Of a stretch of DNA of 64,000 nt, positions 15,987 through 24,468 are shown in pieces. Both the position numbers and the translations under genes were made by a program. The DNA lies in contig NZ_JAJNEL010000001.1 of NCBI RefSeq assembly GCF_029428675.1, positions 4,216,001 through 4,280,000 of the forward strand. Direction: 5' to 3'. The notes beneath the pieces were generated by a model. The model was not told the origin of the DNA and did no database searches. It saw only the letters and a program-made list of their open reading frames with translations. Numbering within the stretch: position 1 is the stretch's first letter; each line of letters opens with the position of its first letter. Source of the DNA: Streptomyces sp. JH14. GTDB taxonomy: Bacteria > Actinomycetota > Actinomycetes > Streptomycetales > Streptomycetaceae.

Positions 15987-17952
15987 CGATGGCCTCCTTG
16001 AGAGCTGCGGCGAGCTGCTCGGCCTTGAACGGCATGCCGTTGACCTGGTTGTAGCTGTGGGCGTCGACCAGATACTTCGCCCGGACGAGCGTGGCCAGCT
16101 GGCCGAGGTTCATCTCCGGGACGACCACCTTGTCGTAACGCTTCAGCACCTCGCCGAGATTCCGCGGGAACGGGTTGAGGTGGCGCAGATGGGCCTGTGC
16201 GATCGGCTGCCCCGCCGCGCGCAGCCGGCGGACGGCGGCGGTGATGGGGCCGTACGTGGAGCCCCAGCCCAGGACCAGGGTCCGGGCGCCGGAGGGGTCG
16301 TCGACCTCCAGATCGGGGACCTCGATGCCGTCGACCTTGGCCTGGCGGGTGCGGACCATGAAGTCGTGGTTCGCCGGGTCGTACGAGATGTTGCCGGTGC
16401 CGTCCTGCTTCTCGATGCCGCCGATGCGGTGTTCGAGACCGGGGGTGCCGGGGACGGCCCACGGGCGGGCCAGCGTCTGCGGGTCGCGCTTGTACGGCCA
16501 GAAGACCTCGGTGCCGTCGGCCAGCTCATGGTTGGGCCCGGTGGCGAACTGCACCTGCAGGTCCGGGAGTTCGTCGATCTGCGGAATCCGCCAGGGCTCG
16601 GAGCCGTTGGCGAGGTAGCCGTCGGAGAGCAGGAAGACCGGCGTGCGGTAGGTCAGCGCGATCCGGGCCGCGTCGAGCGCGGCTTCGAAGCAGTCGGCCG
16701 GGGTCCGCGGGGCCACGACCGGCACCGGGGCCTCACCGTTGCGCCCGTACATGGCCTGGAGCAGGTCGGCCTGCTCGGTCTTGGTCGGCAGACCGGTGGA
16801 CGGCCCGCCGCGCTGGATGTCGACGATGATCAGCGGCAGTTCGAGCGAGACGGCGAGGCCGATGGTCTCCGACTTCAGGGCCACCCCGGGCCCGGACGTC
16901 GTCGTCACGGCGAGCGAGCCGCCGAACGCCGCACCGAGCGCGGCACCGATGCCCGCGATCTCGTCCTCCGCCTGGAAGGTGCGGACGCCGAAGTTCTTGT
17001 GCTTGCTGAGCTCGTGCAGGATGTCGGAGGCCGGGGTGATCGGGTACGAGCCCAGGTAGAGCGGCAGATCCGCCTGCCGGCTCGCGGCGATCAGCCCGTA
17101 CGACAGGGCGAGGTTCCCGGAGATGTTCCGGTACGTGCCGGTGGGGAAGGTGTGCGCCGCGGGCGCCACCTCGTAGCTGACCGCGAAGTCCTCGGTCGTC
17201 TCCCCGAAATTCCAGCCCGCCCGGAAGGCGGCCACGTTCGCCTCGGCGATCTGCGGCTTCTTGGCGAACTTCGACCGCAGGAACGCCTCGGTGCCGTCGG
17301 TGGGCCGGTGGTACATCCAGGAGAGCAGTCCGAGCGCGAACATGTTCTTCGAGCGCTCGGCCTCCTTGCGGGAGAGCCCGAACTCCTTCAGCGCCTCGAT
17401 CGTCAGCGTCGTCAGCGGCACCGGATGGACGTTGTACGCCTGCAGCGAGCCGTCCTCCAGCGGACTGGTCTCGTAGCCCACCTTCGCCATCGGGCGCTTG
17501 GTGAACTCATCGGTGTTGACGATGATTTCGGCGCCGCGCGGCACATCGTCGATGTTCGCCTTCAGCGCCGCGGGGTTCATCGCGACCAGCACGTTCGGGG
17601 CGTCGCCCGGCGTGAGGATGTCATGGTCGGCGAAGTGCAACTGGAACGAGGAGACGCCCGGCAGGGTACCTGCGGGGGCCCGGATCTCGGCCGGGAAGTT
17701 CGGCAGCGTCGACAGGTCGTTCCCGAAGGACGCCGTCTCCGAGGTGAACCGGTCACCCGTGAGCTGCATGCCGTCTCCGGAGTCACCCGCGAAGCGAATG
17801 ATCACCCGGTCCAGGCGGCGGATCTCTTTCCCGTCGGCACCCGGTTTGTCGGACTGGGGGGCTCGCTGCTCCCCGAGAACAGCCTCACTGGCCTGATCGG
17901 CGTCATTGGCCTCATCGGCCTGGTCGGCTGGGCTACTGACCTGACTGGTCAC
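15979..17952 (-). CDS. korA: 2-oxoacid:ferredoxin oxidoreductase, fused gamma-alpha subunit
   Basis: A 657-residue subunit. An Ala/Asp/Glu-rich leader of about 45 residues precedes a gamma domain (VIIRFAGDSGDGMQLTGD through VNTDEFTKR). The alpha domain has the SYPITPASDILHELS segment, the acidic EDEIAGIGAALGAAFGG and VTTTSGPGVALKSE, which contact TPP and substrate at the subunit interface. A C-terminal transketolase-like domain ends GMPFKAEQLAAALKEAIDA. The GTG at 17952 was chosen because GGGAGG precedes it; in-frame starts further upstream have none. It is first of the two-gene korAB unit and sits about 4 kb from the nuo cluster, so electrons delivered to ferredoxin could in principle feed that complex (inference). 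Confidence 0.9.
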   Translation of the reverse strand: MTSQVSSPADQADEANDADQASEAVLGEQRAPQSDKPGADGKEIRRLDRVIIRFAGDSGDGMQLTGDRFTSETASFGNDLSTLPNFPAEIRAPAGTLPGVSSFQLHFADHDILTPGDAPNVLVAMNPAALKANIDDVPRGAEIIVNTDEFTKRPMAKVGYETSPLEDGSLQAYNVHPVPLTTLTIEALKEFGLSRKEAERSKNMFALGLLSWMYHRPTDGTEAFLRSKFAKKPQIAEANVAAFRAGWNFGETTEDFAVSYEVAPAAHTFPTGTYRNISGNLALSYGLIAASRQADLPLYLGSYPITPASDILHELSKHKNFGVRTFQAEDEIAGIGAALGAAFGGSLAVTTTSGPGVALKSETIGLAVSLELPLIIVDIQRGGPSTGLPTKTEQADLLQAMYGRNGEAPVPVVAPRTPADCFEAALDAARIALTYRTPVFLLSDGYLANGSEPWRIPQIDELPDLQVQFATGPNHELADGTEVFWPYKRDPQTLARPWAVPGTPGLEHRIGGIEKQDGTGNISYDPANHDFMVRTRQAKVDGIEVPDLEVDDPSGARTLVLGWGSTYGPITAAVRRLRAAGQPIAQAHLRHLNPFPRNLGEVLKRYDKVVVPEMNLGQLATLVRAKYLVDAHSYNQVNGMPFKAEQLAAALKEAIDA

Positions 17953-18212
17953 TGAACTGGACCTCCCTCGGGGCGGCGGCTCGGGACCGTCCGGCCCACC
18001 GGCGGTCCCAAAGCCCACCCTACGTCGGTAAGGGTCGCCTTCCTTGGACCGGTCACATACTGGACGCCACTATGAGACGCCTTTTTATTCCGCATCGCCA
18101 TATTTCGTGAACCCCCCGGGGCTGTCCGTCCGCATGGCCGGCTGTTCACGGGCGCTCCTTCCTGCTTCCGGGCCCGCAGCTCCGGCCGTTTTCCTGACAG
18201 GGTGTCAGGCCG

Positions 18213-18887
18213 TCAGGAGTTGAGGTAGGTCAGCACGGCCAGAACCCGTCGGTGGTCCCCCTCGCTGGGCGACAGGCCGAGCTTCAGGAAGATGTTGCTG
18301 ACGTGCTTCTCCACCGCGCCGTCGCTCACCACCAGCTGCTTCGCGACCGCCGAGTTCGTCCGCCCCTCCGCCATCAGGCCGAGCACCTCGCGCTCGCGCG
18401 GCGTCAGCCCGGCCAGCACATCCTGCTTACGGCTCCGGCCCAGCAGCTGCGCCACCACCTCAGGGTCCAACGCCGTACCGCCCTGCGCCACCCGGACCAC
18501 GGCGTCCACGAACTCGCGGACCTCGGCGACCCGGTCCTTCAGCAGGTAGCCCACGCCGCGGCTGCTGCCCGCCAGCAACTCGGTGGCGTACCGCTCCTCG
18601 ACGTACTGTGAGAGGACGAGCACCCCGATGCCCGGGTACTCCTTGCGCAGCCGCACCGCCGCCCGCACGCCCTCATCGGTGTGCGTCGGCGGCATGCGCA
18701 CATCGGCGACGACGACATCCGGCAGCTCCCCCTGCGCGGCAAGATCATTCACCGTGCTGATCAGCGCCTCGGCGTCCCCCACCCCGGCGACGACGTCGTG
18801 CCCGAGATCGGTCAGCAATCGGGTGAGTCCCTCCCGAAGCAGTACCGAATCCTCGGCGATGACCACCCGCACCCTGTCCTCCACCAC
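18213..18887 (-). CDS. NarL/LuxR-type response regulator
   Basis: A 224-residue two-component response regulator. The receiver domain starts VRVVIAEDSVLLREGL and has the phosphoacceptor aspartate in VVVADVRMPP (about residue 60) and the conserved lysine in YLLKDRV. The C-terminal LuxR helix-turn-helix is LTPREREVLGLMAEGRTNSAVAKQLVVSDGAVEKHVSNIFLKL. Two adjacent GTG codons (18887, 18884) could start it. It follows two tandem histidine kinase genes on the same strand, which are its likely partners. Its target genes are unknown; the nuo operon is the neighbour in the opposite direction. About 260 bases without features separate it from korA. Confidence 0.9.
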   Translation of the reverse strand: MVEDRVRVVIAEDSVLLREGLTRLLTDLGHDVVAGVGDAEALISTVNDLAAQGELPDVVVADVRMPPTHTDEGVRAAVRLRKEYPGIGVLVLSQYVEERYATELLAGSSRGVGYLLKDRVAEVREFVDAVVRVAQGGTALDPEVVAQLLGRSRKQDVLAGLTPREREVLGLMAEGRTNSAVAKQLVVSDGAVEKHVSNIFLKLGLSPSEGDHRRVLAVLTYLNS

Positions 18888-19101
18888 GACGCTGTATCCC
18901 CCACTGCTGCTCTCCGCCGGCGAAAGGCCGGCGACATCCGCCCTCTGGTGCCTCCAGCATCCCAGCATCGGTCCGCGGATGGGGGCTGTGGCGGACGGTC
19001 GTGTGCCGGGTGGGGCAAGGGGCGGTCGAAGCGCCCGGACGGGTGTCCGGGCGCCTGGAAACCGTGCGTGACTGCGCGCGCACTCTGGGTACGGGTCTGT
19101 T

Positions 19102-20466
19102 TCAGCCGCGCCAGGGGAGCTCGGCCGTGACCCTCGTCGGCCCGCCCACCGGGGAGTCGACGACGAGGACACCGTCCACCGCGTCCAGCCGCTCGGTCAG
19201 ACCGGCGAGACCACTGCCCGCCGCAGGATCCGCACCGCCCCGGCCGTTGTCGGTGACCTGGAGCATCAGCCGGTCCGCAGCCCGCCACACGTCGACCGTC
19301 GCACGCGTCGCATGCGCATGCTTGCTGACGTTCTGCAGCAGCTCGGACACGGTGAAGTAGGCGATGCCCTCGATCGCCTGCGCCGGCCGCGAGGCCAGAT
19401 CCACATCGACCGACACCGGGACGGTGCAGCGGGAGGCGACGGCGGACAGTGCGGCGTCGAGGCCGCGGTCGGTGAGGACGGCGGGGTGGATGCCGCGGGC
19501 GAGGTCGCGGAGTTCCTGGAGGGCGACCTTGACCTCGCCGTGTGCCTCGTCGACCATGCGGGCGGCGGCTTCCGGGTCCTCGGCGAGCTTCTCCTTCGCC
19601 AGCCCCAGATCCATGGCGAGGGCGACGAGGCGGGCCTGGGCGCCGTCGTGCAGGTCCCGCTCGATGCGGCGCAGGTCGGCGGCGGCCGTGTCGACGACCA
19701 CCCCGCGGTCCGACTCCAGCTCGACGACGCGCGACGCCAGCCGGGACGGTCCCAGCAGCCCGTAGACCATCACCCGGTCCACGGACGCCAGACCGCGGAT
19801 GATCCACGGGGTGAGCAGGACGAGTAGAAGGCCGAACACGCAGGTTGCCGCCAGCTCGAAGGGCGAGTCGAGATAGACGCTGTGCGTGGTGTCGCCGTAC
19901 AGCTGGATGCCGTCGACGCCCGCGTACACCGGGAAGACCCACTGCCACAGCGGGTACGTGAACGCCGCCCACCCGCACGACCAGAACGTCAGCGAGACGC
20001 TGAAGGCGAACACCGCCCACGGGAAGTGCAGCAGCGCGTAGAGCAGATGCCGCCAGGACACCCCGCTCTTCAGGACCGCGCCCACCCAGGACATCAGCCC
20101 GCCCGTCCGGCTGCGCGCCGGCGCCGGGTCCGCCACCTCCAGCCGCAGCAGGCCGCGTGCCCGGGCCCGCTCCATCGCGCCGAAACCGCGGCACATGGCC
20201 AGACCGAAGGCGAGGAGCGGGATGCCGAGGAAGGTGATCAGCAGACCCGCGCTCAGTGAGGTCAGGGTGACTGCGAAGCTGAAGAACACCACGCTGATCG
20301 GCAGGCTCAGCAGCAGATAGCCGAACTCGCGCCATGTCCTCGCCTCCAGCGGCGCCCGCAGCACCGCCGGGAAGAAGTGCTTCACCGGGGGATGGTTCTC
20401 CGAGCCGGCACCGGACCGCCGATGGTCCCGGGTGTCCGGTCCGTATGCCGTGGCCATGGGTGCCAT
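19102..20466 (-). CDS. Sensor histidine kinase (HisKA_3), second copy of a tandem pair
   Basis: A 454-residue membrane kinase. The N-terminal half has two sensor-type membrane units (EFGYLLLSLPISVVFFSFAVTL; LLYALLHFPWAVFAFSVSL), then further helices to residue 230. The dimerisation and phosphoacceptor segment is RRIERDLHDGAQARLVALAM, and the ATPase domain contains TVSELLQNVSKHAHA and DNGRGGADPAAGSGLAGL. This is the NarX/LiaS-like group that phosphorylates NarL-type regulators such as the one 215 bases downstream. Starts at 20466 or 20457 (MAPMATAYG) are both possible. Over the kinase core its DNA is nearly identical to the neighbouring kinase gene. Confidence 0.88.
   Translation of the reverse strand: MAPMATAYGPDTRDHRRSGAGSENHPPVKHFFPAVLRAPLEARTWREFGYLLLSLPISVVFFSFAVTLTSLSAGLLITFLGIPLLAFGLAMCRGFGAMERARARGLLRLEVADPAPARSRTGGLMSWVGAVLKSGVSWRHLLYALLHFPWAVFAFSVSLTFWSCGWAAFTYPLWQWVFPVYAGVDGIQLYGDTTHSVYLDSPFELAATCVFGLLLVLLTPWIIRGLASVDRVMVYGLLGPSRLASRVVELESDRGVVVDTAAADLRRIERDLHDGAQARLVALAMDLGLAKEKLAEDPEAAARMVDEAHGEVKVALQELRDLARGIHPAVLTDRGLDAALSAVASRCTVPVSVDVDLASRPAQAIEGIAYFTVSELLQNVSKHAHATRATVDVWRAADRLMLQVTDNGRGGADPAAGSGLAGLTERLDAVDGVLVVDSPVGGPTRVTAELPWRG
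19414..19722. repeat. 98% identical block shared by the two kinase genes (copy 1)
   Basis: This 309-bp segment matches 20985-21293 with only six differences by eye, including at silent third positions. A further 70 bp at 19321-19390 matches 20892-20961 exactly at the same offset of 1571 bases. Flanking parts of the genes are much more diverged. This pattern indicates gene conversion between tandem paralogues. Confidence 0.85.
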
Positions 20467-20642
20467 CCGTTTCTTCTGCTCGGCAGTGGTCGTCTCGGCT
20501 GTGGTTCGTCTGGAACAGCCCGTGCAGCGGGCGGATACGTCAAGGGTGCTGGGGCGCGGGGCGCCGCACCATGAGGGCGGTATCCCTCTTCGGGCGGGGG
20601 TTTTCCCCACCCCGCACCGCGGCACGGTCCGGGAGAAGGGCC

Positions 20643-21836
20643 TCAAGCGCGTTTCGCGGCGCCGGAGCCGTCCCGGTCCCGCCAGGGCAGCTCCGCGGTG
20701 ACCGTCGTCGGCCCGCCGGCCGGCGAATCGAGGACGAAGAGCCCGTCGACCGCCCCCAGCCGCTCCGCCAGCCCCGACATTCCCGTACCGCCGTCCATCC
20801 GTGCCCCGCCCCGGCCGTCGTCGCTGACCTGGATCAGCAGCCGTTCCCCCGACCGCCACACCTCGACGGACGCCGAACGCGCCCCGCTGTGCTTGCTGAC
20901 GTTCTGCAGCAGCTCGGACACGGTGAAGTAGGCGATGCCCTCGATCGCCTGCGCCGGCCGCCCCGGCAGGTCCACGCCCACCTGCACCGGGACGGTGCAG
21001 CGGGAGGCGACGGCGGACAGCGCGGCGTCGAGGCCGCGGTCGGTGAGGACGGCGGGGTGGATGCCGCGGGCGAGGTCGCGGAGCTCCTGGAGGGCGACCT
21101 TGACCTCGCCGTGTGCCTCGTCGACCATGCGGGCGGCGGCTTCCGGGTCCTCGGCGAGCTTCTCCTTCGCCAGACCGAGCCCCATGGCGAGGGCGACGAG
21201 GCGGGCCTGGGCGCCGTCGTGCAGGTCCCGCTCGATGCGGCGCAGGTCGGCGGCGGCCGTGTCGACGACCACCCCGCGGTCCGACTCCAGCTCCGCGATC
21301 CGGCGCTCCAGCTCGTCCGAGGGCGAGAGCAGTCCGCGCGCCATCGCCCGGTCCGCGTTGGTGAGCAGACGTGCCGTGAACGGCAGCACCGGCCACAGGA
21401 CGAAGAGACTCACGAACGTCACCGTGAACGTGAGCACCCCCCAGGGCAGCCGGATGAACGAGTACAGCACCGCCCGCCAGCCCACCGGGTCCTTGAGGCT
21501 CGACCACAGCCAGGGGAAGAACCCCTGGTCGCGGTGGACCGGCGCCATCGAGCTCGGCTCGTCGATCCGGACCCCGAGCAGCGCCCTGGCCCGGCCCCGC
21601 TCCGCCCTGCCGAGCAGCCGCGCGCCCTGCAGCCCGGCGGCGAGCAGTGGCAGACCGATGACCGTGACGGCAAGCCCCACGCCGACACCGATCATGAACA
21701 CTGTGTAAACAAACCCGGCAATCGCCATCGGCAGATTGGCCAGGAGATACGAGATCTCCTTCCACGTCCACGGATCGAGGGCGATGCGGGCAGGCGGCAG
21801 CCGGTCGCTGTCGGGCGCCGGGGGGCTCATGGTCAT
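20643..21836 (-). CDS. Sensor histidine kinase (HisKA_3), first copy of a tandem pair
   Basis: A 397-residue paralogue of the next kinase, with one membrane sensor unit repeat fewer. Membrane segments include SYLLANLPMAIAGFVYTVFMIGVGVGL and LYSFIRLPWGVLTFTVTFVSLFVLW. The phosphoacceptor histidine is in RRIERDLHDGAQARLVALAM, and the ATPase boxes are TVSELLQNVSKHSGAR and SDDGRGGARMDGGTGMSGL. The sequence ends with the basic tail DRDGSGAAKRA. It heads a likely three-gene unit: kinase, kinase, response regulator. About 176 gene-free bases separate the two kinases. It is divergent from nuoA with a 168-base intergenic region. The signal is unknown. Confidence 0.88.
   Translation of the reverse strand: MTMSPPAPDSDRLPPARIALDPWTWKEISYLLANLPMAIAGFVYTVFMIGVGVGLAVTVIGLPLLAAGLQGARLLGRAERGRARALLGVRIDEPSSMAPVHRDQGFFPWLWSSLKDPVGWRAVLYSFIRLPWGVLTFTVTFVSLFVLWPVLPFTARLLTNADRAMARGLLSPSDELERRIAELESDRGVVVDTAAADLRRIERDLHDGAQARLVALAMGLGLAKEKLAEDPEAAARMVDEAHGEVKVALQELRDLARGIHPAVLTDRGLDAALSAVASRCTVPVQVGVDLPGRPAQAIEGIAYFTVSELLQNVSKHSGARSASVEVWRSGERLLIQVSDDGRGGARMDGGTGMSGLAERLGAVDGLFVLDSPAGGPTTVTAELPWRDRDGSGAAKRA
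20985..21293. repeat. 98% identical block shared by the two kinase genes (copy 2)
   Basis: This is the partner of 19414-19722. It covers the phosphoacceptor helix region and the start of the ATPase domain of the upstream kinase. See the first copy for the comparison. Confidence 0.85.
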
Positions 21837-22004
21837 GGGCCCAGCCTGCCGGGCCGGACCTGCGCACGCCATGGGGTTCGTAGGTGAGGTGAGGTAGGGA
21901 TAACCCCCCGATCCCAGACGCGGCTGCTTACCGTCTCTTTAACAGGGCCTAGACTCCCGTGCGTACAGATCGTCGAACAGGTATGAGGGAGCGGAGGGGC
22001 GGAC

Positions 22005-22415
22005 GTGGCCTACGTGGCGGACCTGCCGGAATCGACCGTTCTCGCGTCGGACTACTTCCACAGCTACTCGGTGATCGGGCTGCTCGCACTGATCGGCGTG
22101 CTGTTCGTGGCCGTCGCCTTCGGAGCCGGACGACTGCTGCGCCCCGTGGTGCCGACACCGGAAAAGCTCCTCACGTACGAGTGCGGCGTGGACCCCGTGG
22201 GTGAAGGATGGGCACATACCCAGGTCCGTTATTACGTCTATGCCTTCCTGTACGTGATCTTCGCCGTCGACTCGATCTTCCTCTTTCCATGGGCGACCGT
22301 ATTCGCCGCTCCCGGATACGGCGCGACGACGCTGGTGGAAATGTTCATCTTCCTCGGTTTCCTGGCCGTGGGACTGCTCTACGCATGGAAGAAGGGCGTC
22401 CTCGAATGGACGTGA
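22005..22415 (+). CDS. nuoA: NADH-quinone oxidoreductase subunit A (second, partial nuo cluster)
   Basis: A 136-residue membrane subunit of complex I with three helices, at about residues 22-42, 73-93 and 103-122. The conserved loop KLLTYECGVDPVGEGWAHTQVRYYVYAFLYVIFAVDSIFLFPWA contains the cysteine and acidic residues that line the quinone channel region. The GTG at 22005 follows GGAGGGG. The gene overlaps nuoB by 10 bases and opens a ten-gene operon that lacks nuoD, nuoE, nuoF and nuoG. Compared with usual NuoA, nothing is missing. Confidence 0.92.
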   Translation: MAYVADLPESTVLASDYFHSYSVIGLLALIGVLFVAVAFGAGRLLRPVVPTPEKLLTYECGVDPVGEGWAHTQVRYYVYAFLYVIFAVDSIFLFPWATVFAAPGYGATTLVEMFIFLGFLAVGLLYAWKKGVLEWT

Positions 22416-23038
22416 CGAGCCCGCAGACCCCGGAGCCGCAGCCCCGGCCCGAACCGACCCTGCTGCCGGAGCCGAAGCGGCTCGGCGTGCTGTCCCGGCT
22501 CGCGCCGGAGCCGATGAAGGTGGTCCTCAACTGGGGGCGCCGCTACAGCCTCTGGGTCTTCAACTTCGGGCTCGCCTGCTGCGCGATCGAATTCATCGCC
22601 GCCTCCATGGCCCGGCACGACTTCATCCGGCTCGGCGTGATCCCGTTCGCGCCCGGCCCCCGCCAGGCCGACCTCATGATCGTCTCCGGCACGGTGACGG
22701 ACAAGATGGCCCCGGCCGTGAAGCGGCTGTACGAGCAGATGCCCGAGCCCAAGTACGTCATCTCCTTCGGTGCCTGCTCGAACTGCGGCGGCCCGTACTG
22801 GGACTCGTACTCCGTGACCAAGGGCGTCGACCAGATCATCCCCGTCGACGTCTACGTACCCGGCTGCCCGCCGCGCCCCGAGGCGCTGCTCCAGGGCATC
22901 CTCAAGCTGCAGGAGAAGATCGCGCGCGAGTCGCTGGGTGCGCGGTACGCGACGGAGGGCGGCAGCCGTCCCTCCACCGCCGCGCTGCGCAGCGGCCTGG
23001 TCGCGGCCCCGCCGGCACCGGGGGAGGACCGACAGTGA
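22406..23038 (+). CDS. nuoB: NADH-quinone oxidoreductase subunit B (N2 iron-sulfur subunit)
   Basis: A 210-residue peripheral-arm subunit that carries the terminal 4Fe-4S cluster N2. The ligands are visible: the tandem cysteines C58-C59 (GLACCAIEF), C124 in GACSNCGGPYWD and C154 in YVPGCPPRPEAL. The N-terminal 30 residues are Pro/Glu-rich, and the last 35 residues form an extra tail. The ATG at 22406 gives the family-typical start; in-frame codons upstream lie inside nuoA. It overlaps nuoA by 10 bases and nuoC by 4. N2 normally hands electrons to quinone bound between NuoB and NuoD, and NuoD is absent here. Confidence 0.93.
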   Translation: MDVTSPQTPEPQPRPEPTLLPEPKRLGVLSRLAPEPMKVVLNWGRRYSLWVFNFGLACCAIEFIAASMARHDFIRLGVIPFAPGPRQADLMIVSGTVTDKMAPAVKRLYEQMPEPKYVISFGACSNCGGPYWDSYSVTKGVDQIIPVDVYVPGCPPRPEALLQGILKLQEKIARESLGARYATEGGSRPSTAALRSGLVAAPPAPGEDRQ

Positions 23039-24468
23039 CCAGCACGCCCGACAGCACGCCTGCCGACGTCCCGGCCGGCGCCGCACCCGGCAGCACCCCT
23101 GCGGCCGACGCGTACGACAGCCTGCCGGATGCCGTCACCACCCTCTTCGGCGACGGAGCCGCGGCGGAGCACGCGTACGACCTGCTGACCGTCGACGTCC
23201 CGGCCACCGCTTGGATCACCGCGCTCGAAACGGCCCGCGACCGGCTGGGCTGCACCTACTTCGACTGGCTGAGCGCCGTCGACGAACCGGGCACCGGATT
23301 CCGCGTCTGCGCCCACGTGGCCGCCCCGGCACCCGGCACGGTACGCCGACTCCTGATCCGTACGACCGTCCCGCACGACGCTGCCGTTCTTCCCACGGCA
23401 GTCGGCGTCTACGCGGGCGCCGCCTGGCACGAGCGCGAGACGCACGAAATGTTCGGCATCGGCTTCGAGGGCCATCCGCACCTGGTGCCGCTGCTGCTGC
23501 CCGAGGGCTTCGAGGGCCACCCGCTGCGCAAGGACTTCGTGCTGGCGGCCCGGGTCGCCAAGGCATGGCCGGGCGCCAAGGAGCCGGGCGAGTCCGAACA
23601 CGGCGGTCCGAAGCGACGCACGATGTTGCCGCCGGGTGTCCCCGACCCGAACGAATGGGGCCCCCTGAAGGGCCAGCTCCCACCCGCCCCGGCCCGCCCG
23701 GCCCGCGCCGCGAGGGCCGCAGGCGACCGCCCGGTACGCCGCGCCCGCAGCGTGAGCGAGGGCTCGGCGAGCCAGCAGCCGGAGACACCGGCACCGGCCA
23801 CGGGCACGGAGACCCCACCCACGACCGCGACCCCACGCCGCACCCGCAGCGCATCCCAGGGTTCGGCGAGCCAGCAGCCGTCGGCGGAGCCGGCAGCGGC
23901 AACGCCGCAGCCCGAGGCGCGCAAGGCGGTGGAGCCGGGCGCGGCGGCGCCGGAGCCGGCAACCCCGGAGGCCGACGAGTCCGCAGCTGCCGGTCCTGAA
24001 GCGTCGAAGCCGGCAGCGGTTCCCGGCCCGGAGACCGACGAGTCCGCGGCCTCCCGCCCGGAAGTGCCGAAGTCGGCAGCGGCGACCCCGGAGGCCGACG
24101 AGTCCGCGCCGACGCAGGCGGCGCCGCAGCGCCGTAGTCCGGACGCGCCCTGGCACCACGCGCGCCCTGCTTTCGACGCGCCCGCCGACACCCCCTCCAC
24201 CGACTCCGGCACCCCCTCCGACACCTCTGGCCCCGAACCGGGCACCTCTCAGTGCCCCCGTCCTTCGGGGAGCGGGGGCCCGGAGGCGGAGCCGCCGGTC
24301 CGGGAAAGGGAGGGCAGGGGAGAGGCACCGCGCCCCACCCCGGACACCCCCGACACCGCACCCCCCACGGACACCCCGGGGGACACCCGGGACCGGGACC
24401 GGAACCGGCCCGAACCCCCCGACCAGCCCGACACACCCGATCACCCCGCCGGAGGCGATACCGCGTGA
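23035..24468 (+). CDS. nuoC: NADH-quinone oxidoreductase subunit C with long disordered tail
   Basis: A 477-residue protein, more than twice the usual NuoC length. Residues about 40-190 are the 30-kDa subunit domain: RLGCTYFDWLSAVDEPGTGFRVC, PTAVGVYAGAAWHERETHEMFGIGFEGHPHL and the signature LLLPEGFEGHPLRKDFVL. From about residue 205 on the sequence is Pro/Ala/Glu-rich and low-complexity, with near-repeats RSVSEGSASQQP / RSASQGSASQQP and several DESA units. GTG at 23035 sits in a GTGA overlap with the nuoB stop, behind GGGGGAGGAC. In most clusters nuoD follows; here nuoH follows directly with another GTGA overlap, so no nuoD sequence has been left behind. Confidence 0.9.
   Translation: MTSTPDSTPADVPAGAAPGSTPAADAYDSLPDAVTTLFGDGAAAEHAYDLLTVDVPATAWITALETARDRLGCTYFDWLSAVDEPGTGFRVCAHVAAPAPGTVRRLLIRTTVPHDAAVLPTAVGVYAGAAWHERETHEMFGIGFEGHPHLVPLLLPEGFEGHPLRKDFVLAARVAKAWPGAKEPGESEHGGPKRRTMLPPGVPDPNEWGPLKGQLPPAPARPARAARAAGDRPVRRARSVSEGSASQQPETPAPATGTETPPTTATPRRTRSASQGSASQQPSAEPAAATPQPEARKAVEPGAAAPEPATPEADESAAAGPEASKPAAVPGPETDESAASRPEVPKSAAATPEADESAPTQAAPQRRSPDAPWHHARPAFDAPADTPSTDSGTPSDTSGPEPGTSQCPRPSGSGGPEAEPPVREREGRGEAPRPTPDTPDTAPPTDTPGDTRDRDRNRPEPPDQPDTPDHPAGGDTA

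Noticed and set aside
24252..24464. Upstream extension of NuoH by about 70 residues
   Set aside because: It lies in the nuoC coding region in another frame; GGAGG precedes the GTG at 24465, which fits NuoH length.
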